A DNA stretch of 64,000 nucleotides from Undaria pinnatifida (lineage: Eukaryota; Sar; Phaeophyceae; Laminariales; Alariaceae): contig JABAKD010000027.1 in the NCBI GenBank assembly GCA_012845835.1, positions 9,749,790 to 9,813,789 of the forward strand, written 5' to 3'. The translations under genes were made by a program, and so were the position numbers. The notes under the pieces were generated by a model, which worked only from the letters and a program-made list of their open reading frames with translations, was not told where the DNA came from and searched no databases. Shown in pieces: positions 1 to 11,700 of this stretch; within the stretch, counting starts at the first letter, position 1; each line of letters begins with the position of its first letter.

Positions 1-337
1 TCCGTATTCCCACCCCATCTAGCTGCCGCAGTAACACAGACACGATACCCGTTGTCCCTGTCTCCCCTGCTTCGCGCCCCTCCGTTCCTGTTCTAACTTC
101 AGAACGAAAAACCATATCATACTAACGAAGGTGAGGTTTTGAAATTTTAGGTTTTCTGAGTTTCGTCTTCCCATTCGATTGAGCCGCCGCAGCAATAGAG
201 ACGCAAACCCCTTGTCGCTCTCTTCCATGCGCTCCCCACCCCTGCATGCAATGCCATTTCTTCTAACAAAAAAGCGAAAAAAAACAACTACGAAATTTTT
301 TTAATTGTTTTCGGAAAAACTACATTTGCATTAATAG
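1..337. other. left edge, no gene seen
   Basis: No convincing reading frame is visible. The stretch from about 265 to 335 is A/T-rich and pyrimidine-tracted on the + strand and could be the 3' end of an intron leading into the exon at 338. Short frames on both strands lack splice context and natural composition. Confidence 0.4.
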
Positions 338-568
338 GTGTTTGAGTCGGCTGCCGTGGACGTTTCGCCATCCGCGCCTCCCGCCATCGCCTACTGTAAC
401 GGGGGCGTCGCCAGCACCGTGGCGCTGTTTCTCCTCTGCCAGCTGCGGTGGCAAGGGCAAGGAGGCGGGACTGGTACCGACGGCTCTACCGACGGCGGTT
501 CGTGGGCGAACTACGATGGGAGTTGGAACGAGTGGGGAAACGATGAAGCCGCGCCAGTGGAGCAATAG
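338..568 (+). CDS. terminal exon of an unknown protein (5' part outside window)
   Basis: The frame opens directly after a TAATAG acceptor-like site that follows a T-rich tract, and closes with TAG at 566-568, giving 76 codons without an ATG start. This is how a last exon of a + strand gene entering from the left would look. The peptide begins VFESAAVDVSPSAPP, has a short hydrophobic stretch (STVALFLLCQL) near residues 26-36, and ends in a Gly/Ser/Trp/Asp-rich acidic tail (SWNEWGNDEAAPVEQ). The hydrophobic stretch is too short to be sure of membrane insertion. I do not recognise a family. The GC-rich coding-like composition contrasts with the A/T-rich sequence before it. It could still be a chance frame, since two other frames overlap it. 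Confidence 0.4.
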   Translation: MFESAAVDVSPSAPPAIAYCNGGVASTVALFLLCQLRWQGQGGGTGTDGSTDGGSWANYDGSWNEWGNDEAAPVEQ

Positions 569-859
569 CAAGAGCGCAACCAATAGGAAGAATGAGAAGA
601 GCCTGAAAAGCTTCCCGCCTTTGAACTATTAATAGTGCTGTCTTTAACTCTGAGCAGTAGAGGGGACTGTATCGTGGCTCTGCTCGCCATTTCCGGTGAG
701 GATGCTCCGGGAAAATGTTTTTGGTGTGCCTGGGCTGGGCCGGGCTGGGACGATATTTCAGGGGCGTTGGGGCTGGACGCGCTGGGTGTTGGGTGTCAAA
801 CATTGCGCGTTTTTTCAACAAATGATCTACATGACATGTGTTCAAGGTCATTGACCCCA

Positions 860-933
860 GTTGCACCACATCGGTTGGTGTAGAGTTGCACCGCATCGGT
901 GGTGCAGAGTTGCACCGCATCGGTTGGTGTAGA
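860..933. repeat. 25-bp minisatellite, three units
   Basis: Three consecutive units start with GTTGCACC(A/G)CATCGGT at 860, 885 and 909; the middle unit is one base shorter. They are nearly identical, so the array is recent or kept homogeneous. Confidence 0.85.
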
Positions 934-2994
934 GTACCCACCAGATATTTACGAATACAATCCTCGGTTGGATATCAACCCCAGCTAGCTCTTCGTGGCT
1001 GGGCTGGACTTATTTCAGATCTCGGGGGTCGTTGGGCTGGGCTTCGCTGAACTGTTTTTTTTGTTGTCGAGGTTGTTAGGGCTGGAGAATCGTCGGGTAC
1101 ACCTGTGAACGGTATGTTACAGCACGCGTCATGTGCCTGGTACTTATAGCGATACCAATGCGAACTCCCATTCCAGAATTGCACCCGTGTTTCGCGGCGA
1201 ACGCAACCGCATATTTTGCGGCCCACTCTGACAGGGGTTGCGGTGCGCCTTTATAACCCCTTAAGAGCCCCCAATCCCCAAATCCCTCCCTATACTAAAT
1301 TCAAGTAACTTTGTAACAAAAAGGGTTTCCAGTTGTAAAGGCGTTAAGAGAAAAGACAAAACCCTGCCGGGCCGGAGGCCTTGACGTTCCATGTTTCACC
1401 GTTAGCCGCAACAAGCAAGGGGTGAAGATAGGTTTGGAACACCGCGGAAGAAGGCTCCCGACAAAGAAAAAAACAAAAAAGACGATTTCAGCGGTTTTTG
1501 GTATTTCAGCCCATCGATTTAAGACATGAACAACCAAAAAGTAAACGCAACATCAGCCGTCGACATAGTTCTTGCTTCTTGTATTCAACGTTCTGGTTTT
1601 TCAGCCGGTCGCCGATAAGAACAGCGCCGACAACTGGCCAAGTACCGTACATCGTAAGTGCCTTCACCTTTCCCCCCCCCAGGACCCCCCCCCCCCCTCG
1701 GCGGGACACCCCGCTCCCTTGGCGGGACACCCCGCTCCCTCGGCGGGAACCTACCCCCTGACCCCCCGAAACAAAAATGTCTGGCCTCTGCGCGAATTAC
1801 GCCACGCGCTCAGCGCAGATGAACACAGCGTTGGGCCCGTGTGGGCCACCGACGAAACCGCACCCCGACCCCCCACCCCTCCTCCTTCATGCGACTCGCC
1901 AAACACCTCACGGCGCTTCGCGCTTGGTGCGAGCAATATATGGTCGGTGAAAAACAGAGGTGCTCCGTACCTACATTGCGAGGATTACTGGGCTTCATGA
2001 AGAACCACCGCCATGCCTGATATGATCACACACTACAAGCAGTCAGTTCCCTCGTGCGCTATTTCCAGCCAACCCTTGCAACTACCATGTGACGGTAGTA
2101 CCGGTAACTCGAACATCGTGAGTGCAGTTTTCTGATTGGTCATTTTTTTTGGAGAGCACCCAGACCTTGACTATCCAATGACCTTCGTTGGCTCATCCAC
2201 AAAAGCCAAGCAGACGACACCTGGAATAATAAACTATTTGCTGTCCTGCTGTACAAAAAACACGTCGATCTTTACGCGTACTTGGGGAAAAAATGTATCG
2301 CGATGCGTTCTTCTTGCCCCCCCCCCCCCCCCTCCTAGCACTACTAAAACGCTCTGGCGACCGAAACACGAAAAACTCAACTCTTCAGCTAGCTGTAGTG
2401 GCCAACATCGGTGGCCGAACCAAGAACGCCTCGATATATTTAGCTGTAGTGGCTCTTGAGGATCCACACGGTCCCTTCGATGGCATCGTCAACCATCGTC
2501 GCTACCTGTGTCACCACCAATAAAAACGAGCAGCGACAAAAAAACACGCATAAATCATGAGACGCAGAAAACGGTGACATGATACACGTGCACTTGACAA
2601 GGATCCTTAACCATTTGGGGACTTCACAGAGGAGGAATGCACAAAAAATAAAAGACCATAATATTCACTTGATAACATTAGGATTATTGGAGCTTCGGCC
2701 AAAGCAAAACAACCTGGGCTACTACTGTAGTACGGTATACAGTAGGTTTACAGTAGGGGTCCCCCAACAGCGCGGTCTGAATAAGGCGGATATCCCGATA
2801 CAAGGCGGTCAAAATGGCTTTGCACGACTGAGCGATTGCACTCATAACCTGAACAAGGCGGCTTCCCCCAATAACCGGCCACATTGCTCTGGCACACCAC
2901 CGCCTTATTGGTGGGCCCGTATATAGTGCTGCTGTATGTCGAAACCGCAACGTACGGAGTAGTACGACCCGCGCGGACGCATGCTACCATAAAG

Positions 2995-3420
2995 ATGAAA
3001 GCGTTTTCTGAAACGACGGGGCTCCTTAACCCAAAATCGTCGAAAAATTCAATATCTATTTTTGACCTATTTTCGTTTGTACACTATGTACCTACTGTAG
3101 GCCATGGAAATGTTCATGCGGTGTACGATAGCACCTTGGTTCCCCCCCCCCCCACAAAATCAGTTTTTGGGAGAGGTATGGAGTCATCCCACTGCAACGG
3201 TTACACTTTTGGGGCCAAAGGTTTCTGACCGATCTGATTCGTTGACTTCCTCAAGCGCGGAACTGTCCGCTACTATACAGTATGACAATTCTACGAGCAT
3301 ATTTGTTTTAGGACTAGCGCATCGAAATGTTGCTCGGGTTGCGCGAACAACGAGTGTCTTCGACGTCATGTTTCGGGCGATGCTGATATTGAGCGATGTT
3401 AGCTCCTCCTGTTAGGAGCT
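2995..3420 (+). repeat. copy of dispersed foldback family (ACGGGGCTCC / CGTCGG)
   Basis: Contains the family signature in + orientation: ACGGGGCTCCTTAACCCAAA, then ATCGTCG, a T-rich stretch with TTTTCGTTTG, GGCCATGG, GTTCATG, a poly-C run and GGGAGAGGTATGG. The same ordered set recurs at 7340-7510, 7655-7860, 39868-40110 and 50560-50790, and in reverse complement at 34060-34215, 42545-42605, 48230-48370, 49690-49830 and 50250-50470. Confidence 0.7.
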
Positions 3421-4282
3421 CATAAATTTCTTCGAATCTTCTGCACCCCTAGCGTGAGATGACTCTTAGAGAGCTCCTCAAGCCACCACCCTCAGAAAGA
3501 AAAAAGAGCCAGCGCACCTCTACCGTACAGTGCACGGTCATACGGTGCCATTAATAATACTGCTAAACTTTCTTCATATCATAGACGCGGGTGATCAAAC
3601 CGCTGTTCTCGTTTCTTACGTCACTATAAAATATTAATTGACCCCAAGAGTTTTAGTTATAATTTTTCTTGTTCTTTATGGCCTGGCTTGTTTTGTTGTG
3701 TTCTCGTACCCGGCACGCTAGCAGTTCACTTGTTTTACCTTGATGAACTGCGGTTGTTTTGGTTTCCTCTTGTCTCACAGTCGTGACCACATAATTTGTA
3801 TCTATCTAGGATGAAGAATCAATACGGACACTGGGTGTACTGACGTCGTGGGGCATAAATAATGTGAAGGCAACACAAAAGGGTCAACAAGCTTCTGCAG
3901 TATCACTAACAAACAGTCTCGACGGCAAGAAGCTTACCTGAGAGGGTCACTCTAAAATGGGCAGCGATGTTGCAGAGGGCAAGCTCTTACTGATAACATG
4001 ATCGAGAGACGGTTTCGCGCGATGTCGTGCCTCACGTCTGCCTGCTTCTGTGCCTTCGACGACGAAAAAAACATGTCCACGACGATGACATACTGCCACA
4101 ACACCACACAATACACCACACCACATCACACCACACCACATCACACCACACCACACCACACCACCACAACCCAAGCCGCAAACATAACACAAAATAAGAC
4201 AAGCGACGGAAAGCCAAGCCAAGGCACGGAACCGGAACCACGCCATAATCCCGCGCGCAATGGTCTGCAATGCTCTCCTTAC

Positions 4283-5652
4283 CCTCTTGAGGATCTCTCG
4301 GAACAAACTGAGGGCCGCCTTGTTCGGCTTTCCGTCCACCTTCAGCGCTGACACGAATTGCCGCAGGAGGAGCTAACACGCCGGCACAACCGATAAAATC
4401 GGGACAAAAGTTGGGACAAAAGACACGACGGGCGTTTAAAGTATGCAGGGCATGGCTCGTTACAAAATTTCGAACAAGACACAAGAGCGTCACAGGTTGG
4501 AAGAGACAAGTTGAGACAAAAAAAAACAGGGGTGGTAAAGCATAGAGAAAAACAAAACCCGACGACGGGCACGGGTACGGTATTATACCTTAGAAGCAAC
4601 GCGACCACCGTAGCGCTTGAGTGTCGCCACAACATTCGCCTGGTTGATCTCCTGCGAACCCTTCTTCTGTGACTTTCTAGCGCGCTTGCTGCTGCCCCCC
4701 TCCCCTCCGCTCGTGCCCCCCCCCGCGCCCCCCCCGCCTCCCGCCGCTGCCCCCGACCCCGCCCCACCCTCGTCCCGCATGGCACTCGCGCCGCGTTTCC
4801 CTGAACTCGCAACCGAGTCGCTGCCCCCTCCTGGGGACGAACCAGAGCCGTCCGAATCGGCGGAGGAGGCGGGGTTTCCATTGGATGACAGGGTAGGGGA
4901 AGCTCTTCCTGCGTCCCCGCCCACGGTGTAGTCGTCCTGAAAGAATAAAAAACAAGGCGCTGGTTGGCGCGAGAGTCCTGCGTATCTTCGTTTGTATGCT
5001 TGTCTGTTTTTTTGCTCATCCCATCTATTATCGTCGCACTTTTTATTCGTCCCTTGCTCCCTAGACCTAACTCAGATCCAGGGCCAATAACCCCTTTAGA
5101 GCCCCCGAACCCCTCCCTATATAAATACAAGTAAGTTTGTCCCCCAAAACGGGTTTCGAGTTGTAAATGGGTCAAGCAGGCTTTTTTCCCCGCTTGCCCA
5201 CTACGGTACGTGCCTTCGTTTTTATCGCGAGAAAATGTTATCCCTTTCTTCCCTCGTCGACTCGAATCGATATGGTGGGCTCTGATTACTATTACGAAAA
5301 TCACCTCCTCTTCGCCATCGGCGTTAACCGAGCGAGAGAGCTTCTGGAGCTCGTGGTGCTCGTCGTCTGTGAAGTCGTCTTCAGAGTCGTTCAGATCTTC
5401 ATCGTCCTGCGCAAATGGCCGACAAAAGCAAGAACAAGAACATGGAATAAGAACAAGAACAAGAATGGTAACAATAACAAAAGCAAGGACAAGAACGACA
5501 ACCAACAACAACAAACAACGAGAACCGAACCACAAACAAGAACGAGAACAAGGGCAAGCATAAGAAAAATAAAACTAACAAGAACAAGAACAAGGGCAAG
5601 GGCAAGGGTAAGAACAAGAACAAGAACAAGAACGAAAAGAACAACGACGACG

Positions 5653-5716
<64 letters not shown>

Positions 5717-8700
5717 CCATAACAACAGCAACACGGAGAGCGCACCCAAACAGAGGCGAAGCGCCCCCTTGCCCCCCCCCCCCCCCCCCCCGCCCTCTCC
5801 CTTTGCATCCTCACCTACCCCCCCCCCCCTCTGAGCTTTTTCCCAGCCTCACCTGGTGAAGAGTTCCACCACCTTCGTTGGCGTCATCGTTGCCCACCTC
5901 CTCCTCGTCGTCGCTTCGCACCTCGTCCCCAAAATCGTCGTCCTCTCCACCAGCATCGGAGTCCACATCTCCCTTCTGTTCACAAATAGAAGCACGAACA
6001 GAAACAAAAAAACGAAGAAAAAAAAACAAAAACACAGGAACGAGCAAAACGGGAAAAAACGAAAATGACAAAAAGTACTGCAAAACAGCTCTAACCGTGC
6101 TGAAACGCCGAGGGGCGGCGGGCGGCGGAATCGATTACCCCGCACTGACCTCCAACAGCAATCAATCCCCCCGCGTTCACCTCTATTCGCAATTAATCAC
6201 TTCGAGCTCACCTCCAACCCAAACGCCCCCTCGGTTTCGCTGTCGTCCCCCCCCCCGAGCCTATCAAGGTCTTCCTCGGGACCACCGACCTTCACCCCGG
6301 CCTCGTGAAGCACCTGACGGGCGCAAAAAAGCACGATAACGTCTTCATAAATACGTCGATAAAATAAAACTATCATAGGCCGATAACACGTCGATAAAAA
6401 CGTCTTGATAAATACGCCGATAATTTAAAAACTACGCCGATAACACGTCGATAAAAGCGCTTTGATAAATACGCCGATAACATAAAACTAAGTCGATAAC
6501 ACGTCGGTAGAGCAAGCCCATTAGCAAGCCCATTAACGTACCGACGAGACACGGTTGATAAAAAAAGTCGATAAGACGGGTCGATAACGTACCGGTGAAA
6601 ACACGTAAGTAAGACATGTCGATCACCACGCGCCGATAGAACAATGAGAAACAAGAAAAAAAAAAAAGTTTGAAAAAGTCTACACGAAGCGCGAAGGAGA
6701 GCGCGTCGAGTTCAATTTCAAGCTCTCGCGAAGTGTATTTCGTTTACGACCGCACTACCGTATACGACAGCGTATAACACCCCCCCCTGGGCTGAAATGC
6801 TGAGCCGGTTTCCTCCGAAACCAGCACGGCACGAATAACAACGGCGTGGCGGCTTTGGGAGGATCTCGTCCAGATCTTTCCATAGACGTGTCGCTCGGCG
6901 TTTAGACTCTACCGGCCGTCGAGAAATCGGCATACGAAACTCGTCCGAGGGGGTGTGCTATACACCGTCACATACAGTACACGTCAACCTTGACGTCGAT
7001 CGATGTTACGCCATAGCGGTACGGTGCACCTGTACGCGCACCATTCATAACTGCCGTGGGCGTAAGGGGGGAAGGGGGGGGGGTGTACCCAGTTTGTGAG
7101 GGGAGGGAGGGGGGATCGAAAACAAAATCACACGCTGACCACCCAAGCTACGGCGGTGTACAGGTGGGCGCCGACATTTTCGGAGGTTCCATGCTTGAGA
7201 AGTTCAATATCCCTCATCACCCAAAAACCGACTTTTTCTTCTTCTTCTTTCTTCTTTTTCTTTCTTCTTCTTCATTTCTTTCGAAGAAAAAACTTAATCC
7301 GATGACGGGACGCGTGCCACGATGGAGGTGGTACTTTTCGCCGAAACTTTCTCCGAAGGACGGGGCTCCTTAATCCTTCCTTAACCCCAAATCGTCGGAA
7401 AATCCGTTCTTTTCTTTTGCTACATATTTTTCGTTTCTTATCCATAGGCCATGGGAGTGTTCATCAGGGAGCGCACCTTTTTAGCTTCTCCCAATTAGTT
7501 ATTTGGGTGAGGTATACTATTAATAGTATAGAGCCCGTCAAGTAGAGACCCCCTGAAAAAAAGGTGGTATACCTCTAGCAATGCATGCGTGACGCGTGCT
7601 ACAATAGAGGTAACTCTTCAAGCACGATAGGGGGAGCTCTTGAGGTGCTAAAACCTTTTCTCAATGACGGGGCTCCTTGACCCAAAATCGTCGGAAAAAT
7701 GCCTTTTTTTTTGCAAATCCGAATCTTTCGTATACCTAGGCCATGGGATTCGCTCTTCGGGCTGCATTTTCATTTATCTCGTCATCAAATTTTCGGTGGG
7801 GTACAGAACTCCTCAAGCAACTACCCTCAGAAAGCAAAAAAAAAGGGTACACTACATCTCTACCGCGGCACGTATCCGATGAAAAATCACACTGCCTAAA
7901 CAAGAAAACAAACAAATAATGGGCAGGTTCTTCGTCGAGTAGCCTAATCCGTCGGTCCAGTGAGACCTCTTGTGGCAAAAGCAATGCTGCAGTACCGTAC
8001 CCCTGCCGCATTAGTAGCACGATTCCGCGACATCTGTATTGCTGCCGTCGCGCGTTCTTGCGTGGGTTGTTTGGCCACCTGTTTGTCTTCACGGTCCAGG
8101 TCTCCATAGCGCGAGCTGCCGCCACCACCGCCCCTCGCCGCCGCCGCCGCCTCCTGCAACACGCGGATCGCGGTGCAAAATGTCAACAGGCCATCAATGA
8201 CGAACATGAAGCGCGGGGGAGGGAAGGGAGGGTCGTATGCGTGTGTGGGGAGGGAGGGATACTTTGCAGGGACGGGACGGGGGATCATTGGCCAGGGGGG
8301 GGGGGCGGGGGGGAAAGTGTGCGCGGGGAGGGGGGAAGGGGGGTCGTGTTGACCGTTAACTTACGGTAAAAGTGACTCAACCCAAACTGACAATCACAAC
8401 AGCAACAACGGACAGCACACAACGACACCAACACCAACATCAACGACAGCACTAACACCAACGCCAACGCCAACCAACACCAATACCGACACCACCAACA
8501 ACACCACTCCCCCATCCCCACCAATAACTACATAGCGCTCACCAGGATTTTCGTCCCAAAAAACCTTACTGGACATGGAAAGAGGCCGCATAAAGTTGTC
8601 CAGCTTTTTTATCAACCCTTCCACCTCCTAGATCGGCATCATCTTCAACACCCCAACATCAACAACATTGACACCAACACCACCAACACCATCAGCACCA

Positions 8701-11700
8701 GCACCAGCACCACTACCTAAGCACTCCCACAACAGCGCTCACCAGACTCTTCGTTCCCAAAACTTTATTGGCCAGGGAAAGAGGACCCAGGAAGTTCTCC
8801 TGCTTCTTCATGAGCTCTTCCGCCTCTTTCACCGACATCATCTTGCCATCATCCCTGGGGGCCTTCTTGAAGAGCCACCACTGATCGATCGGGGTCACCT
8901 CTATCGTGTTAGGCCTGAGGTCATCCACCTTGAACGTCGCGTACTTGCTCCCCTGTACGGTTCTGAAACGGTGAAAAAACAAACAGAAGTTGGAAGCACA
9001 CCCGAACAAACGAAAACCGGGAACGTTGTTAAAAACCTACCTGTACAGTTCTGAAACATCAAAACTAGACCGTGGGAGTTCCGAAACAAAACCAGACGCG
9101 GAAGCACACCTCCCACGAAAAGAAAATCGGTATTATGCTGTTAAAGTCCCTGCGGTTATGAAAAATAAAACAAAACCAGACCGTGGGAATTGTCGCGGGA
9201 AGCTCTGAAACGTTAAAGACAGCCAGACGGTAGAATCACACCCGAAGAAAAAAAATCGGAGTACGGCGCTGAGGTCGGTTTGGCGACGGACATCCAGAAA
9301 GAAGGCGTTGCCTATTGTTGCTGCTGTCGTCTGTGCAGGTCAAGTTGAAATTGAAGGTTTTACTCTCAATTTCATTTTCATTTTCAGGTTAACTTTCGTG
9401 TCGTTTTCGATTTCATTTTCTGCTGCATTTTCAACATAACTTTCACTTCCGTTCTCGTTCTCAAATTCATTTTATTTTCATCTTTAGCTTTACTTTCATT
9501 TTTTTTCTCTTCATCTTCAAGTTTTATTTTTTTCAATTTTGTTCGTTTTCATATTGATTTTCATTTTATAGTTGCATTTTGATTTCGCAATTGTATTGAA
9601 CGTTGCTCAAAAGACCAACGCCATTCGTCGGCTCACTTGCTGCCGATGTACTTGATACCGCCTCCCTTGGAGTAGTCCTTTCGGTCCTCGAGCACCCACT
9701 GAACGTCTCGGGTCTTGATCACTCGTCTCTTGAACGCTGGCCGGTCGAAGGCCTCGAACTTGCCTGGTCCCTCGAACCCCTCGTCCTAAGATCGTTTACG
9801 TGTAAAACCCTTTGATATCATATTTCATATCTGCACCCACTTTGGTTGCGATAAATAACTCGAAATTAGAGTGAAATGATTCGATCGCAAAGCGTTTAAC
9901 CCGTATGCAACTGCTCCAACTTTTTTTGCGACAACTGCGAGTACTTAAGAATAGATTTGGACGCAAGAAGGCAAGCACCCAACCAAGACGCAAGGACGAA
10001 ATACACAAGAACAGCCCTGGGTAAGACGAGACAGCCCCCCCTCCCCCCCTACACCTGCCAAAGAAAGCCTGCCAAGGAAAGAGAGAGTACCATACACGAT
10101 TTTTTCAGTTCGGGCGTGTGCAGCACTGACCTCGCTGTGTTCCTCCACCTCCTGCTCCCGGTACATGTAGGCGGGCGTGCTGAACACGCTCGGGTCGTCG
10201 AAGGGCGGCCGAGTTACCTGAACCGGAGCAAGTGTGTGGCGGGGCAATGGCGTTATGGTTACGGTTACGATTATGGATACGGGTAGGGCTGCGGTTATCG
10301 TAAGGTTACGCGGGGCAATGGCGTTATGGTTACGGTTACGATTATGGATACGGGTAGGGCTGCGGTTATCGTAAGGTTACGGTTATAGTTGCGGTTATGG
10401 TTATGATTTTTTTGCGGTTACAGATACGGTTACCGCAAGGGTTAACTAAGGACACCGATATGGTTACGCATATGGCTACCGATACGGTCACGGGCACGGC
10501 TACGGTTACGGCTACAGTTACGGATACGGGTATGGTTACGGTCCTGGGAATTGTTACGGTAACGGTTATGGATACGCGGTTTTGCATACGGTTATGGATA
10601 CGATTATGAAAACGGTTACGGTTACAGTTTCGACACCAAATCGGTACGTAGGATCTCAAAGTGGTAACCCCGCCACAGCTATCGAAATGCCACCGCCTTG
10701 GTTGGCATCGAACCTCTACGAACAAATACAAAGCCTGAAGCCCGTGGGCCCCCTTTGCGTTGTGCTATCACCCATGCAACAAGCTTACCAGCTTTCAGAA
10801 TAACCTGTATGTACCACCACGATTTTGGTGCCGAACTTCTACCCCGAGGGACTCCCGTGCGTTGTTCAGCTCTCGACGTGGCATGACCCACGACTGTGGT
10901 GTTGACCGAACCTTTATAGCCCGTGGAGGGCCCTCTATGCTGTCTACGTATCACCACCGGTGTTGGCAATGCTGTATCTCTGTGCAATGCCCCCAGCTTG
11001 AACGTTGGTTGACACCAACCCCATACAGTTCGCTGTACTCGTACTTCTTCCCTTTCGCTCTCTCGCCTGCACTCACCGATCTTCTGATGGAGCCGCGGCC
11101 AAAGGTCTGCGTACTGCACACTGTTGAAACCGGAAACTGATAATCACGCCCGCGAAGCACATATTTAAATTTCGACCAAAGGGACAATTAGGAGCTTCCT
11201 CGGGTTTGAGGCCTGGCGTTTCGGGTTGGGGTTAGGGGTAGGGTTAGGGTAAGGGCTCGATACCGGTTTTGAGGCCTGTGAGAGCTGCAGCGACGGTTAG
11301 GGTTTTAAGGGCTCGGTGTTCGCCTCGCGCTCTGTGAAAGATTGACGGGTATATGGCGCGCGATGCTCCCGGAGTTAGGGTTTACACATGCTGTCGCAGG
11401 TCTTCGCTGTCGTTGAACACTGGTCTGTGGGAGCTGGCTGGTGTGCTGGGGAGAGGATGGCTGCGGCGAGAACGCCCGAAGCGCAAGGCCTGAAACCAGG
11501 GGGTGGCTCCTATAAACGCCTACAAGTATGCAGTCGTGATTAAAATCTCGCCTACGTTCGTACTCGTGGCTATTAATAGCACCCCCGCCGTCTACGGGAA
11601 CCCTAAATGCAGCGCGGCGCTTCACCCGCATTCATGCAGCGCAATAGCCTGATTAGTCTAGCGAGGCTGGTCTTTCGGCCCGCTAGTTAAATTTTGAAAA

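Larger units (their letters stand above)
569..3933. other. intergenic, repeat-bearing
   Basis: No supported gene. It holds a three-unit minisatellite (860-933), poly-C runs near 1671-1697 and 2310-2331, a segment at about 1240-1500 that resembles sequence at 5085-5230 (shared wording around CCCTCCCTATA and GGGTTT(C)CAGTTGTAAA), and a foldback-family copy near 2995-3420. Sequence at 1868-1955 resembles, in reverse complement, part of the dispersed repeat found at 41930 and 52545. The 3' end of the TFIIF alpha gene (terminal exon not placed) may lie at 3930-4080. Confidence 0.5.

Noticed and set aside
4342-5535. 397-codon minus-strand frame
   Set aside because: It runs through TFIIF alpha exons and introns and changes relation to the true frame at splice sites; only parts of it are exon.
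5167-5859. 230-codon frame with a long poly-Thr stretch and shadows on the other strand
   Set aside because: It is the AAC microsatellite and AAGAAC repeats read as protein; real TFIIF alpha exons lie on the opposite strand at both ends.
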